Part shown: piece after piece, positions 52,108 to 60,573 of the stretch
Layout of the letters: every line of letters begins with the position of its first letter
How positions within the stretch are numbered: position 1 is the stretch's first letter
Notes under the pieces: generated by a model
What the model saw: only the letters and a program-made list of their open reading frames with translations
Databases searched by the model: none
What the model was told of the DNA's origin: nothing
Source of the DNA: Nocardioides sp. J54
Lineage (GTDB): Bacteria; Actinomycetota; Actinomycetes; Propionibacteriales; Nocardioidaceae
Assembly (NCBI RefSeq): GCF_000519005.1
Contig: NZ_JAER01000001.1
Coordinates: 124,001 to 188,000 of the forward strand
Direction of reading: 5' to 3'
DNA length: 64,000 nt
Position numbers and translations under genes: made by a program

Positions 52108-53643
52108 ATGAACACCGAGGGGGAGGGCGCGGAGGGGCTGGCGCGCGTGACGGCACCGGTCGTCCACGGGTTCGAGGTGACCGGCCGCGTGGGCGAGGAG
52201 GGGCCGTGCGCCCTGCTGGAGGCCCGGACCGCCGACGGCGACCCGGTCGCCCTGCGCCCGCTCAGCGAGGAGGAGGCCGCGGCGCTGGCCGACCGCGTCG
52301 GTCGGCTCGCTGCCCTCGACGAGGAGCACCTCGTGGCGGTCCGCGGCCTCGCGCACGGCCCCGGTGCGTCGTACCTCGTCACCGAGCGGGTCGAGGCGGC
52401 GAGCCTGGCCGACCTGCTCGACCGCGGCCAGGTGCTCGTCGTCGGGCAGGTCCTCGGCGTCGCCCGTGCGGTGCTGCTCGGCCTCGCGCACGCCCACGAG
52501 CGTGGCGTCGTCCACGGCCGGGTGGCGCCGGCGGCGGTGCTGCTCGGGACCGACGGCACGGTGCGGCTGACCGGGTTCGGCCTCGGACGCCCGGCGCCGG
52601 CCTACCTGGCGCCCGAGGCGGTGCGCCACCCCGGCGCCGAGCTCACCCGCACCGCCGACGTGTACGGCGTCGCCGCGCTCCTCGTCCACCTGCTCACCGG
52701 GCAACCGCTGTCCGAGCAGAAGCGGCACCTGCGCGCCGTCGACGCGACCCTGCGCACCGTGCTGAGCAAGGCGCTCTCGAAGGCGCCCGCCGACCGCCAC
52801 CCCGACGCGCAGGCCTTCCTCAACGCGCTGGGCCGCGCCGCCAAGCGCGCCTACGGCCCGGCCTGGTGGACGGAGGCCGGGCTCGCCGCGCTGGCCGGCC
52901 AGGCCGTGCCGGAGGTCGTCGCGCTCGACCCGCCGCCACCGACCGAGGTGAGCCGGCCCGCCGGTCCCTCGCCGTGGCGCCGCCGCGTCCTCGTCGGCGG
53001 TGCCGTCGCGGTGGTCCTCGCCGGAGGCGGTGTCGCGACGATCGCGCTCGGCGACGAGCCGCCCCGGGCCCCCGCGTCGTTGCGGACCGACCAGTTCTGC
53101 GACGAGGTCGAGGCCGACGTCGTGGTCGTCGCCGGCACCGGCACCGACGCCCGGTTCGACTCCTCCGGTGCCCGTGCGACGGGACAGCCGTCCGGGCAGC
53201 GCGCCTCGGCGACCTGCTGGTGGGGCAACGGCGCGTCCCGCACGGTCGTGACCCTCTCCGTGGGTGCGGCGGCCGCGGTCGAGCAGGCCGGCGCGACCGA
53301 CTCCGAGCAGGTGCGGGCGCAGCTCGACAACACGGCCCTGCTCGCCGTCCGCGACGCCGGCCGGGACTGGGACGCGTCGTACGCCACCCGGTGCCGCGAC
53401 CTCGACGACCATGGCTACGACACGGCATTCAGCTGCCTGGCCCCGCCGGTGCGGCTGGCGCGGGGCCAGCAGCACCCCGGGGTGGCCCGGGTCGTGCACG
53501 CCGTCACCGAGCTCGACCAGGTGCTGGTCTGCAGCGTGAACCGGCCCCTCGCGTCACCGGCCGACGTCGATGCAGCCGCCGACCTGGACGCCGCGGCGGG
53601 GGACCTGTGCGCCACCGTCCTGCAGGAGGTACGACGTGACTGA
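52108..53643 (+). CDS. Transmembrane pseudokinase (degenerate Ser/Thr kinase)
   Basis: 511 residues. Residues 20-250 have the order of motifs of a bacterial Ser/Thr kinase, but the essential residues are gone: VAVK is VALR (Arg50), the HRD loop is VHGRV (no catalytic Asp, residues 135-139), DFG is GFG (156-158), and no Gly-rich loop is visible. The APE-like (YLAPEA) and late-lobe DVYGVAALLVHLLTG regions remain. A single transmembrane helix spans about 293-313, followed by a roughly 195-residue extracellular domain with several Cys. It overlaps the dipeptidase gene by eight bases. It is probably a sensor or scaffold. Confidence 0.8.
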   Translation: MNTEGEGAEGLARVTAPVVHGFEVTGRVGEEGPCALLEARTADGDPVALRPLSEEEAAALADRVGRLAALDEEHLVAVRGLAHGPGASYLVTERVEAASLADLLDRGQVLVVGQVLGVARAVLLGLAHAHERGVVHGRVAPAAVLLGTDGTVRLTGFGLGRPAPAYLAPEAVRHPGAELTRTADVYGVAALLVHLLTGQPLSEQKRHLRAVDATLRTVLSKALSKAPADRHPDAQAFLNALGRAAKRAYGPAWWTEAGLAALAGQAVPEVVALDPPPPTEVSRPAGPSPWRRRVLVGGAVAVVLAGGGVATIALGDEPPRAPASLRTDQFCDEVEADVVVVAGTGTDARFDSSGARATGQPSGQRASATCWWGNGASRTVVTLSVGAAAAVEQAGATDSEQVRAQLDNTALLAVRDAGRDWDASYATRCRDLDDHGYDTAFSCLAPPVRLARGQQHPGVARVVHAVTELDQVLVCSVNRPLASPADVDAAADLDAAAGDLCATVLQEVRRD

Positions 53644-54871
53644 GTCCGACGACGCGACCAGCGAGACCCGCCCGGCCCGTCGCCGCTCCCGGCTCGGCCG
53701 GCGGGTCCGGGTGGGTGCGCTCGGCCTCGGCGTGGTCCTGCTGGTCCTCGCCGTCGCGTTCTTCACCTACGCCCCGGGCAAGCTCGAGCGGATGCGCAAC
53801 CGCGTCGAGCCCGCCGACCTGCCCACGGTCAGCCCGGCGACCCAGCGACTGCACGACTCGCTGCAGGTCGTCGACCTGCACTCCGACACGCTGCTGTGGG
53901 ACCGCGACCTGCTCGAGAGTGCCGACCGCGGGCACATGGACCTGCCGCGGCTGGAGGAGGGCAACGTCGCGCTGCAGGTCTTCTCGTCGGTGTCGAAGTC
54001 GCCGAAGGGCCAGAACTACGACAGCAACTCCGCCGACAGCGACAACATCACGCTGCTCGCGATCGCGCAGCTGCAGCCGTTGCGCACCTGGCGCTCGTTG
54101 CTGCAGCGCTCGCTCCACCACGCGCAGAAGCTCCACGACGCAGCCGAGGGCTCCGGGGGCCGGCTGCGGCTGGTCCGCTCGGTGGCCGACCTCGACGCCG
54201 TGCTCGCCGCCCGCGCCGCGGGCGAGCAGGTCACCGGTGCCCTGTTCTCGGTCGAGGGCCTGCACAACCTCGAGGGCGACATCCGCAACCTCGACCGGCT
54301 GGAGGCAGCGGGCATGCGGATGGCCGGGTTCACCCACTTCTTCGACAACGAGGTCGCCGGCTCCATGCACGGTGAGGACAAGGGCGGGCTCACCGACCTC
54401 GGCCGCGAGGTGTTCGCCGAGCTGGAGGAGCTCGGCATCGTCGTCGACATCGCCCACGCCAGCCACGAGGCCGTCGCCGAGATGCTCGAGCTCGCCACGA
54501 AGCCGCTCGTCCTCAGCCACGGCGGGGTCCAGGCGACCTGCGACGTCAACCGCAACCTCACCGACGACGAGATCCGCGGTGTCGCCGCCACCGGGGGAGT
54601 CGTCGGCGTCGGCTACTGGGACGCCGCGGTCTGCGAGCTCACCGTCTCTGCCGTCGTCGACGCCATCGACCACGTCGTCGCGGTCGGCGGCATCGAGGCC
54701 GCCGCGCTCGGCAGCGACTACGACGGCGCCACCACCGTGGGGTGGGACACCACCCACCTCGCCGCGATCACCCAGGAGCTTCTCGACCGCGGGTACGACG
54801 AGCAGGAGGTCGCCGCGATCATGGGCGGCAACACCCTCCGGGTGCTGCGGAGGGTGCTGCCGGCCGGCTAG
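53636..54871 (+). CDS. Membrane-anchored dipeptidase (peptidase M19)
   Basis: 411 residues. An N-terminal Arg-rich segment and one transmembrane helix (about residues 25-45) place the catalytic domain outside the membrane. The M19 zinc motifs are VVDLHSDTLLW (HxD), SVEGLHNLEGD with the bridging Glu, and the His residues in DIAHASHEAV and LSHGGVQAT. Renal-dipeptidase-type hydrolysis of dipeptides, including D-amino-acid ones, is expected. AGGAGG precedes the GTG. It is translationally coupled to the pseudokinase, so the two likely act together at the envelope. Confidence 0.9.
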   Translation: MTESDDATSETRPARRRSRLGRRVRVGALGLGVVLLVLAVAFFTYAPGKLERMRNRVEPADLPTVSPATQRLHDSLQVVDLHSDTLLWDRDLLESADRGHMDLPRLEEGNVALQVFSSVSKSPKGQNYDSNSADSDNITLLAIAQLQPLRTWRSLLQRSLHHAQKLHDAAEGSGGRLRLVRSVADLDAVLAARAAGEQVTGALFSVEGLHNLEGDIRNLDRLEAAGMRMAGFTHFFDNEVAGSMHGEDKGGLTDLGREVFAELEELGIVVDIAHASHEAVAEMLELATKPLVLSHGGVQATCDVNRNLTDDEIRGVAATGGVVGVGYWDAAVCELTVSAVVDAIDHVVAVGGIEAAALGSDYDGATTVGWDTTHLAAITQELLDRGYDEQEVAAIMGGNTLRVLRRVLPAG

Positions 54872-54886
54872 CCGCAGGCGGCGCCG

Positions 54887-55756
54887 TCAGGTCCCGATCG
54901 GGTGCCAGACCGTCTTGGACTCGATGAAGTCGGTCATCGTGCCCAGGCCCGGCTCGGCGGCCCAGTCCGGCTCGGCGTCCGGCGCACGCCGGACCCGCTT
55001 GAGGTTGTCGGCGGCCGCGACCTCGAGGGAGGTCGCGAGCTCCGGCGAGCCCGCCACGCCGCACAGGTCGATCGCGTTGACGTCCATGTGGGCCGCCAGC
55101 CACGGGCCGAGCGCCGCGGCGTCGCCGGTGAGGATGTTGACCACGCCACCGGGCACGTCGGAGGTCGCCAGCACCTCGGAGAAGGTGACGGCGGGCAGCG
55201 GACGCTCGAAGGACGACACCACGACCGCGCTGTTGCCGGTGACGACGACCGGTGCCACGACCGAGACCAGGCCCAGCAGCGAGGACTGCTGCGGGGCGAG
55301 GACGCCCACCACGCCGGTCGGCTCGGGCGCGGTGTGGTTGAAGAACGGACCCGCGACGGGGTTGGCGTTGCCGACCACCTGCGCGAGCTTGTCCGCCCAG
55401 CCGGCGTACCAGACGAGGCGGTCGACGGCGGCGTCCACCTGGCCGCGGGCGGCGCTGGCGGAGGCGCCCTCGGACTGGCGGACGGCCTCCTCGAACTGCG
55501 GGCGGCGGTCCTCCATCACCTCGGCGATCCGGTAGACGACCTGCCCCCGGTTGTAGGCGGTGCGGGACGACCACGGTCCGAACGCCTTGCGCGCCGCGAC
55601 GACCGCGTCGCGGACGTCCTTGCGGGAGGCGAGGGCGGCGTTCGCCACGAACTTCCCCTTGCTGTCGGTGACCTCGTAGGAGTGGCCCGACTCGGAGCGC
55701 GGGAACGCGCCGCCGATGTAGAGCTTGTAGGTCTTGCGCACGTCGATGCGAGCCAT
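54887..55756 (-). CDS. Short aldehyde dehydrogenase-like protein without catalytic Cys domain
   Basis: 289 residues. It aligns with the N-terminal NAD-binding half of an ALDH (SYEVTDSKGKFVANAALASRKDVRDAV; TGVVGVLAPQQSSLLGLVSVVAP; GGVVNILTGDAAALG) but ends after the VAGSPELATSLEV segment and lacks the catalytic domain with Cys and Glu. Its ATG overlaps the stop of the complete ALDH gene by one base. Size and order recall the second, non-catalytic domain of ALDH16-type double proteins, so it may be an obligate partner rather than a fragment. It converges on the dipeptidase gene, 15 bases apart. Confidence 0.85.
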   Translation of the reverse strand: MARIDVRKTYKLYIGGAFPRSESGHSYEVTDSKGKFVANAALASRKDVRDAVVAARKAFGPWSSRTAYNRGQVVYRIAEVMEDRRPQFEEAVRQSEGASASAARGQVDAAVDRLVWYAGWADKLAQVVGNANPVAGPFFNHTAPEPTGVVGVLAPQQSSLLGLVSVVAPVVVTGNSAVVVSSFERPLPAVTFSEVLATSDVPGGVVNILTGDAAALGPWLAAHMDVNAIDLCGVAGSPELATSLEVAAADNLKRVRRAPDAEPDWAAEPGLGTMTDFIESKTVWHPIGT

Positions 55757-57192
55757 CAGCCCTGCGCTCCCTTCAGGTACGCGGCGAGGCCCTGGCGCCC
55801 GCCCTCGCGGCCGTAGCCGGACTCCTTGTAGCCGCCGAACGGGCTGGCCGGGTCGAACTTGTTGAACGTGTTGGCCCACACCACGCCGGCGCGCAGCTGC
55901 GAGGCCATGTGCAGGATCCGCGAACCCTTCTCGGTCCACACGCCCGCGGACAGGCCGTACGGCGTGTTGTTGGCCTTCTCGACCGCCTCGGCCGGGGTGC
56001 GGAAGGTCAGCACCGAGAGCACCGGCCCGAACACCTCCTCGCGGGCGATGCGGTGTGCCTGGGTGACGCCGGTGAAGACGGTCGGGGGGAACCAGAAGCC
56101 CGACGTCGGCAGGTCGCACGCCGGCGACCAGCGCTCGGCGCCCTCGGACTCGCCGACCTCGGACAGCTCGCGGATCCGGTCGAGCTGCTCGCGCGAGTTG
56201 ATCGCGCCGATGTCGGTGTTCTTGTCGAGCGGGTCGCCGACGCGCAGCGTGCCCATCCGGCGCTTGAGCTTCGCCATCACCTCGTCGGCGACGGACTCCT
56301 GCACCAGCAGGCGCGACCCGGCGCAGCACACGTGGCCCTGGTTGAAGAAGATGCCGCTGACGATGCCCTCGACGGCCTGGTCGATCGGCGCGTCGTCGAA
56401 GACGATGTTGGCCGCCTTGCCGCCGAGCTCGAGGGTGACCTTCTTGTCGGTGCCGGCGACCGCACGGGCGATCGCCTTGCCGACCTCGGTGGAGCCGGTG
56501 AAGGCGACCTTGTCGATGTCGGGGTGCGACACCAGCGCCTGGCCGGTCGAGCTCGCGCCGGTGACGATGTTGACGACGCCCGGCGGCAGGTCGGCCTGCT
56601 GGCAGATCTCGGCGAAGAGCAGCGCGGTGAGCGGCGTGGTCTCGGCCGGCTTGAGGACGACGGTGTTGCCGCACGCCAGCGCCGGGGCGACCTTCCACGC
56701 CAGCATCAGCAGCGGGAAGTTCCACGGGATGACCTGCCCGGCCACGCCGAGCGGCTGCGGGTTCGGGCCGAGGCCGGCGTACTCGAGCTTGTCGGCCCAG
56801 CCGGCGTAGTAGAAGAAGTGCGCGGCGACGACCGGCACGTCGACGTCGCGGCTCTCCTTGATCGGCTTGCCGTTGTCGATCGACTCGAGGACCGCGAGCT
56901 CGCGGCCGCGCTCCTGGATGATCCGGGCGATGCGGAAGAGGTACTTCGCGCGCTCCTTGCCCGACATCCGCGACCACCCGCGGAAGGCACGGCGGGCGGC
57001 CCGGACGGCGAGGTCGACGTCCGCCTCGGACGCCTCGGCGACCTCGGCGAGGGTCTCCTCGGTGGCGGGGTTGATCGTCTTGAAGGACGTGCCGCGTCCG
57101 TCGACGAACTCGCCGTCGACGAAGAGGCCGTAGGACGGCTTGATGTCGACGATGCTCCGCGACTCCGGAGCCGGTGCGTACTCGAAGGCCAT
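55756..57192 (-). CDS. NAD-dependent aldehyde dehydrogenase
   Basis: 478 residues, complete. GQVIPWNFPLLMLAWKVAPAL and FTGSTEVGKAIA are the cofactor-domain motifs, the general-base Glu is in VTLELGGKAAN, and the nucleophile Cys is in FNQGHVCCAGSR. Located directly after deoC on the same strand (five bases), it is well placed to oxidise acetaldehyde released by deoxyribose-phosphate aldolase. The following gene encodes a half ALDH; together they make 767 residues, close to bacterial ALDH16 size. Confidence 0.93.
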   Translation of the reverse strand: MAFEYAPAPESRSIVDIKPSYGLFVDGEFVDGRGTSFKTINPATEETLAEVAEASEADVDLAVRAARRAFRGWSRMSGKERAKYLFRIARIIQERGRELAVLESIDNGKPIKESRDVDVPVVAAHFFYYAGWADKLEYAGLGPNPQPLGVAGQVIPWNFPLLMLAWKVAPALACGNTVVLKPAETTPLTALLFAEICQQADLPPGVVNIVTGASSTGQALVSHPDIDKVAFTGSTEVGKAIARAVAGTDKKVTLELGGKAANIVFDDAPIDQAVEGIVSGIFFNQGHVCCAGSRLLVQESVADEVMAKLKRRMGTLRVGDPLDKNTDIGAINSREQLDRIRELSEVGESEGAERWSPACDLPTSGFWFPPTVFTGVTQAHRIAREEVFGPVLSVLTFRTPAEAVEKANNTPYGLSAGVWTEKGSRILHMASQLRAGVVWANTFNKFDPASPFGGYKESGYGREGGRQGLAAYLKGAQG

Positions 57193-57197
57193 GAGGA

Positions 57198-58181
57198 TCA
57201 GTCCAGGGTGAAGTAGTCGGGACCGCTGTAGCGGCCGGTGGTGAGCTTGGTGCGCTGCATCAGCAGGTCGTTGAGCAGCGTCGAGGCGCCGAACCGGAAC
57301 CAGTCCGGGTCGAGCCAGTCGTCGCCCGCGACCTCGTTGACCATGACGAGGTACTTGATGGCGTCCTTGGCGGTGCGGATGCCGCCGGCCGGCTTGACGC
57401 CGACCTGCACGCCGGTGGCCTCGCGGAAGTCGCGGACGGCCTCGAGCATGACGAGGGTGACCGGCAGGGTCGCCGCCGGCTGCACCTTGCCCGTGGAGGT
57501 CTTGATGAAGTCGGCGCCGGCGAGCATCGCCAGCCACGACGCGCGGCGCACGTTGTCGTAGGTCTGCAGCTCACCGGTCTCGAAGATGACCTTGAGGTGG
57601 GCGTGCGAGCCGTCGGGGCGCGCGCAGGCCTCGCGGGTCGCGACGATCTCGTCGAAGACCTGCAGGTAGCGCCCGGCGAGGAAGGCGCCACGGTCGATGA
57701 CCATGTCGATCTCGTCGGCGCCGTTCGCGACCGCGTCGCGGGTGTCGGCGAGCTTGATGTCCATCGACGCCCGACCGCTGGGGAAGGCGGTGGCCACGGC
57801 CGCCACGTTCACCTGGTCGCCGAGGACCGCCTTGACCTCGCCGACGAGGTCGCCGTACACGCAGACCGCGGCCACCGACGGGCACGACGGGTCGGACGGG
57901 TCGGGGCGCAGCGCCTTGTTGGCGAGCGCGCGCACCTTGCCGGGGGTGTCCTGCCCCTCGAGGGTGGTCAGGTCGACCATCCGGATCGCGAGGTCGAGCG
58001 CCCACGCCTTGGCGGTCGTCTTGATGGAGCGGGTCCCGAGCCCGGCGGCCCGGGCCTCCGCACCGACCTGGTCGACGCCGGGCAGGCCGTGCAGGAACCG
58101 GCGCAGCGACGCGTCGCTGGCCGTGACTTCGGAGTACGCCGCGAGTCCCGGGACGGGGTCGGTGGTGGCGGAGGTCGGCAT
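57198..58181 (-). CDS. deoC: Deoxyribose-phosphate aldolase
   Basis: 327 residues, the longer class of DERA (E. coli DeoC has about 260). It splits deoxyribose 5-phosphate into acetaldehyde and glyceraldehyde 3-phosphate. The Schiff-base Lys is in ADFIKTSTGKV, the proton-relay Lys in GVKPAGGIR, and the catalytic Asp in ADEIDMVIDRG. It starts six bases from a TATGCT -10 box and leads an operon with two ALDH genes. It completes the route from imported deoxynucleosides (cdd, deoA) to central metabolism. Confidence 0.95.
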   Translation of the reverse strand: MPTSATTDPVPGLAAYSEVTASDASLRRFLHGLPGVDQVGAEARAAGLGTRSIKTTAKAWALDLAIRMVDLTTLEGQDTPGKVRALANKALRPDPSDPSCPSVAAVCVYGDLVGEVKAVLGDQVNVAAVATAFPSGRASMDIKLADTRDAVANGADEIDMVIDRGAFLAGRYLQVFDEIVATREACARPDGSHAHLKVIFETGELQTYDNVRRASWLAMLAGADFIKTSTGKVQPAATLPVTLVMLEAVRDFREATGVQVGVKPAGGIRTAKDAIKYLVMVNEVAGDDWLDPDWFRFGASTLLNDLLMQRTKLTTGRYSGPDYFTLD

Positions 58182-58187
58182 CCGCCC

Positions 58188-58193
58188 AGCATA
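58188..58193 (-). promoter_or_regulatory. -10 box of leaderless deoC operon
   Basis: On the minus strand TATGCT ends six bases before the deoC ATG. It shares two bases (58192-58193) with the -10 box of the divergent PH-domain gene. Confidence 0.55.
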
Positions 58194-58197
58194 GGGT
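58192..58197 (+). promoter_or_regulatory. -10 box of leaderless PH-domain gene
   Basis: TAGGGT ends eight bases before the ATG at 58206. The whole space between the two divergent start codons is 24 bases. Confidence 0.55.
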
Positions 58198-58205
58198 TGG
58201 GGACC

Positions 58206-58763
58206 ATGCAGAGCGAAGGTGTCGAGAAGGCCGAGCGGTACAGCTCGGGAGGACTCGTGTCCGGCTTCCTCGGGATCGGCACCGTGCTCGCCCTCCTCGT
58301 CTTCGCCGTGCTCTCCGACGACGACGGCTTCGCGCCCTGGGCGTTCCCGGCGCTGCTGCTCGCCGCGGTGCTGATGTGGGCCGTCCTGCTGCGCCCCGCG
58401 GTGGTCCTCCACCCCGGCGAGCTGGAGCTGCGCAACGTCCTGCACAGCCGGTTCATCCCCTACCCCCTGATGACCGACGTGCAGGTCAAGCAGGTGACCG
58501 TCGTGGAGGTCGGCGACGAGCGCTTCGTCGGCGCCGGCCTGGGCCGCAGCCGCGGGACCATGCGCAGCGACGCGAAGGCCGGGCCGGACATCACCGCCGA
58601 CCACTCCATCGGCTGGCTCGTGGAGGAGAAGGTGCGCCGCCGGATGAACCCGCACGACCCCGTGGCCGACCCCGGCCCGGTGCGCCGGGTGTGGGCGCTG
58701 CCCGAGGTCGGCGCGATCGCCGTCCTCGCCGTCGTGACCCTGGTGCTCGCCCTCGTCGCCTGA
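58206..58763 (+). CDS. Membrane protein with bacterial PH-like domain
   Basis: 185 residues. Two hydrophobic helices at about 18-36 and 45-62 are followed by VVLHPGELELRNVLHSRFIPYPLMTDVQV, the typical start of bacterial PH (bPH2/YdbS-like) domains, and a third helix closes the C-terminus (about 167-185). Function is unknown; such proteins are usually membrane-associated. Divergent from deoC with overlapping promoters, and ends before a perfect 26-bp hairpin. Confidence 0.7.
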   Translation: MQSEGVEKAERYSSGGLVSGFLGIGTVLALLVFAVLSDDDGFAPWAFPALLLAAVLMWAVLLRPAVVLHPGELELRNVLHSRFIPYPLMTDVQVKQVTVVEVGDERFVGAGLGRSRGTMRSDAKAGPDITADHSIGWLVEEKVRRRMNPHDPVADPGPVRRVWALPEVGAIAVLAVVTLVLALVA

Positions 58764-58785
58764 ATCGTCGCCTGTGGACGACGGG

Positions 58786-58852
58786 GCGGTAGTCCCTGAC
58801 GAAAAGCACCGGGGAACGGCGTGTCGCGGTGCTTTTCGTCAGGGACTACCGC
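58786..58852. terminator. Perfect 26-bp inverted repeat between converging genes
   Basis: Arms 58786-58811 and 58827-58852 are exact reverse complements over 26 bp, with a 15-base loop. Core sequence GTCCCTGACGAAAAGCACC. It starts 23 bases after the PH gene and ends 44 bases before the phosphohexomutase stop, so it can terminate both. Confidence 0.85.
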
Positions 58853-58896
58853 GCCGGGCTGTGGAGGACGGAGGACGGCCAGCGTGAGGTCGAGCG

Positions 58897-60567
58897 TCAG
58901 ATGCCGGCGGCGATGGCGATGTCGGTGCGCAGCACGGCCAGCTTCTCCGCTGCCACCGCGCGGGCGACGGCCACGTCGCCGTCGGCGACCGGCACCACGA
59001 CCTCGAGGTAGCACTTGAGCTTCGGCTCCGTCCCGCTCGGCCGTACGACGACCCGGCTGCCGTCCGCCGTCCGGTAGCGCAGCCCGTCGGTCGGCGGCAG
59101 GTCCGCGGAGCCGAGGGTGAGGTCGTCCACGGCGGTGACCTCGACCCCGCCGAGGGAGGCCGGGGGAGTGGCGCGCAGCCGCTCCATCGCCGCGGCGATC
59201 CGGGACAGGTCGGTGACCCGCACCGACAGCTGGTCGGTGGCGTGCAGGCCGTGGCGGACCGCGATGTCGTCGAGCAGGTCGAGCAGCGTGCGACCGGCAG
59301 CCTTGGCCTCCGCGGCGATCTCGCACAGCAGCAGCGCGGCCGAGACGCCGTCCTTGTCGGCCACGTGCTCCGGGTCGACGCAGTAGCCGAGCGCCTCCTC
59401 GTAGCCGAAGGCCAGGTCGGGGACCCGGCCGATCCACTTGAACCCGGTGAGGGTCTCGGCGTACCGCTGGCCGGCCGCGCTCGCCATCCTGCCGAGCAGC
59501 GAGGAGGAGACGATCGAGGTGGCGTAGACGCCCTCGCGTCCGAGGCGCAGCAGGTGGTCGGCGAGCAGTGCACCGACCTCGTCGCCGCGCAGCATCCGCC
59601 ACCCGTCCGGTCCCGGGACGGCGAGGGCGCACCGGTCGGCGTCCGGGTCGTTGGCGACCACCAGGTCCGCGCCGGTGCGCTCGGCGAGCGCGACCGCGCG
59701 GTCGATGGCGCCCGGCTCCTCGGGGTTGGGGAAGGCGACGGTCGGGAACTCGGGGTCGGGCTGCTCCTGCTCGGGCACCACGGTCGGCGGCTCGAAGCCG
59801 GCGGTCTCCAGCACGGCCGGCAGCGCACCCCCACCCACGCCGTGCAGCGGCGTGTAGACGATCGCGAGGTCGCGCGGGCCGTCGCCGGCGAGGGAGGCGA
59901 CGGTGTCGAGGTAGGTGTCGACGATGCCCTCGTCGAGGACCCGCCCACCGGTCGTGGTCAGCGGCACCCGCCGGACCGTCGACAGGCTGCCGATCGCCGC
60001 GATCCTCGCCGCGATCCCGGAGTCGGCCGGCGGCACGATCTGGCTGCCGTCGCCGAGGTAGACCTTGTAGCCGTTGTCCTCCGGCGGGTTGTGGCTCGCC
60101 GTCACCATCACCCCGGCTGCGCAGCCGAGCTCACGGATCGCGAACGCCAGCAGCGGCGTCGGCAGGGGACGCGGCAGCACCAGTGGCCTGAGCCCCGCGC
60201 CGGCGATCACCTCCGCGGTGTCGTGGGCGAAGACGTCGGAGCAGTGCCGGGCGTCGTACCCGATGACGACGGGGGTGCCCGGCTCGGTGCCCTGCTCGAG
60301 GAGGTACGCCGCCAGGCCGGCCGCGGCGCGGATGACGACCACGCGGTTCATCCGGTTCGGCCCGGCGCCGAGCGCGCCGCGCAGCCCGGCGGTGCCGAAC
60401 TCCAGCGTGCCGCGGAACCGGTCGGCCAGGTCCGCTCGTGCGTCGGCGTCGCCGGCCTGGACCGCGGCGACGACCCGGGTGAGCTCCTCGCGGGTGTGCT
60501 GGTCGGGGTCCTCGGCGAGCCAGGACTGGGCCCGGGTGATCAGGACGTCGGTGTCGGGCGTGGTCAC
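58897..60567 (-). CDS. Phosphohexomutase family (phosphomannomutase/phosphoglucomutase type)
   Basis: 556 residues with the four-domain alpha-D-phosphohexomutase layout. The phosphoserine loop is TASHNPPEDNGYKVY (about residue 127), the metal loop NDPDADRCAL, the sugar-binding loop GYEEALGY, and the phosphate-binding loop VRPSGTEPKLKCYLE. The N-terminus FGTAGLRG is typical of the PgmB/Pgm2-like branch that in other organisms includes phosphopentomutase activity. Near deoC and deoA such activity (deoxyribose 1-P to 5-P) would fill the missing step; this is inference. A TACGGT -10 box six bases upstream sets the GTG start. Confidence 0.9.
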   Translation of the reverse strand: MTTPDTDVLITRAQSWLAEDPDQHTREELTRVVAAVQAGDADARADLADRFRGTLEFGTAGLRGALGAGPNRMNRVVVIRAAAGLAAYLLEQGTEPGTPVVIGYDARHCSDVFAHDTAEVIAGAGLRPLVLPRPLPTPLLAFAIRELGCAAGVMVTASHNPPEDNGYKVYLGDGSQIVPPADSGIAARIAAIGSLSTVRRVPLTTTGGRVLDEGIVDTYLDTVASLAGDGPRDLAIVYTPLHGVGGGALPAVLETAGFEPPTVVPEQEQPDPEFPTVAFPNPEEPGAIDRAVALAERTGADLVVANDPDADRCALAVPGPDGWRMLRGDEVGALLADHLLRLGREGVYATSIVSSSLLGRMASAAGQRYAETLTGFKWIGRVPDLAFGYEEALGYCVDPEHVADKDGVSAALLLCEIAAEAKAAGRTLLDLLDDIAVRHGLHATDQLSVRVTDLSRIAAAMERLRATPPASLGGVEVTAVDDLTLGSADLPPTDGLRYRTADGSRVVVRPSGTEPKLKCYLEVVVPVADGDVAVARAVAAEKLAVLRTDIAIAAGI

Positions 60568-60573
60568 CGGGCC

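Noticed and set aside
54887..55756. Half ALDH as a decaying pseudogene
   Set aside because: It has a clean reading frame, a coupled start and a neat domain boundary; no remnants of the missing half follow before the converging dipeptidase gene.
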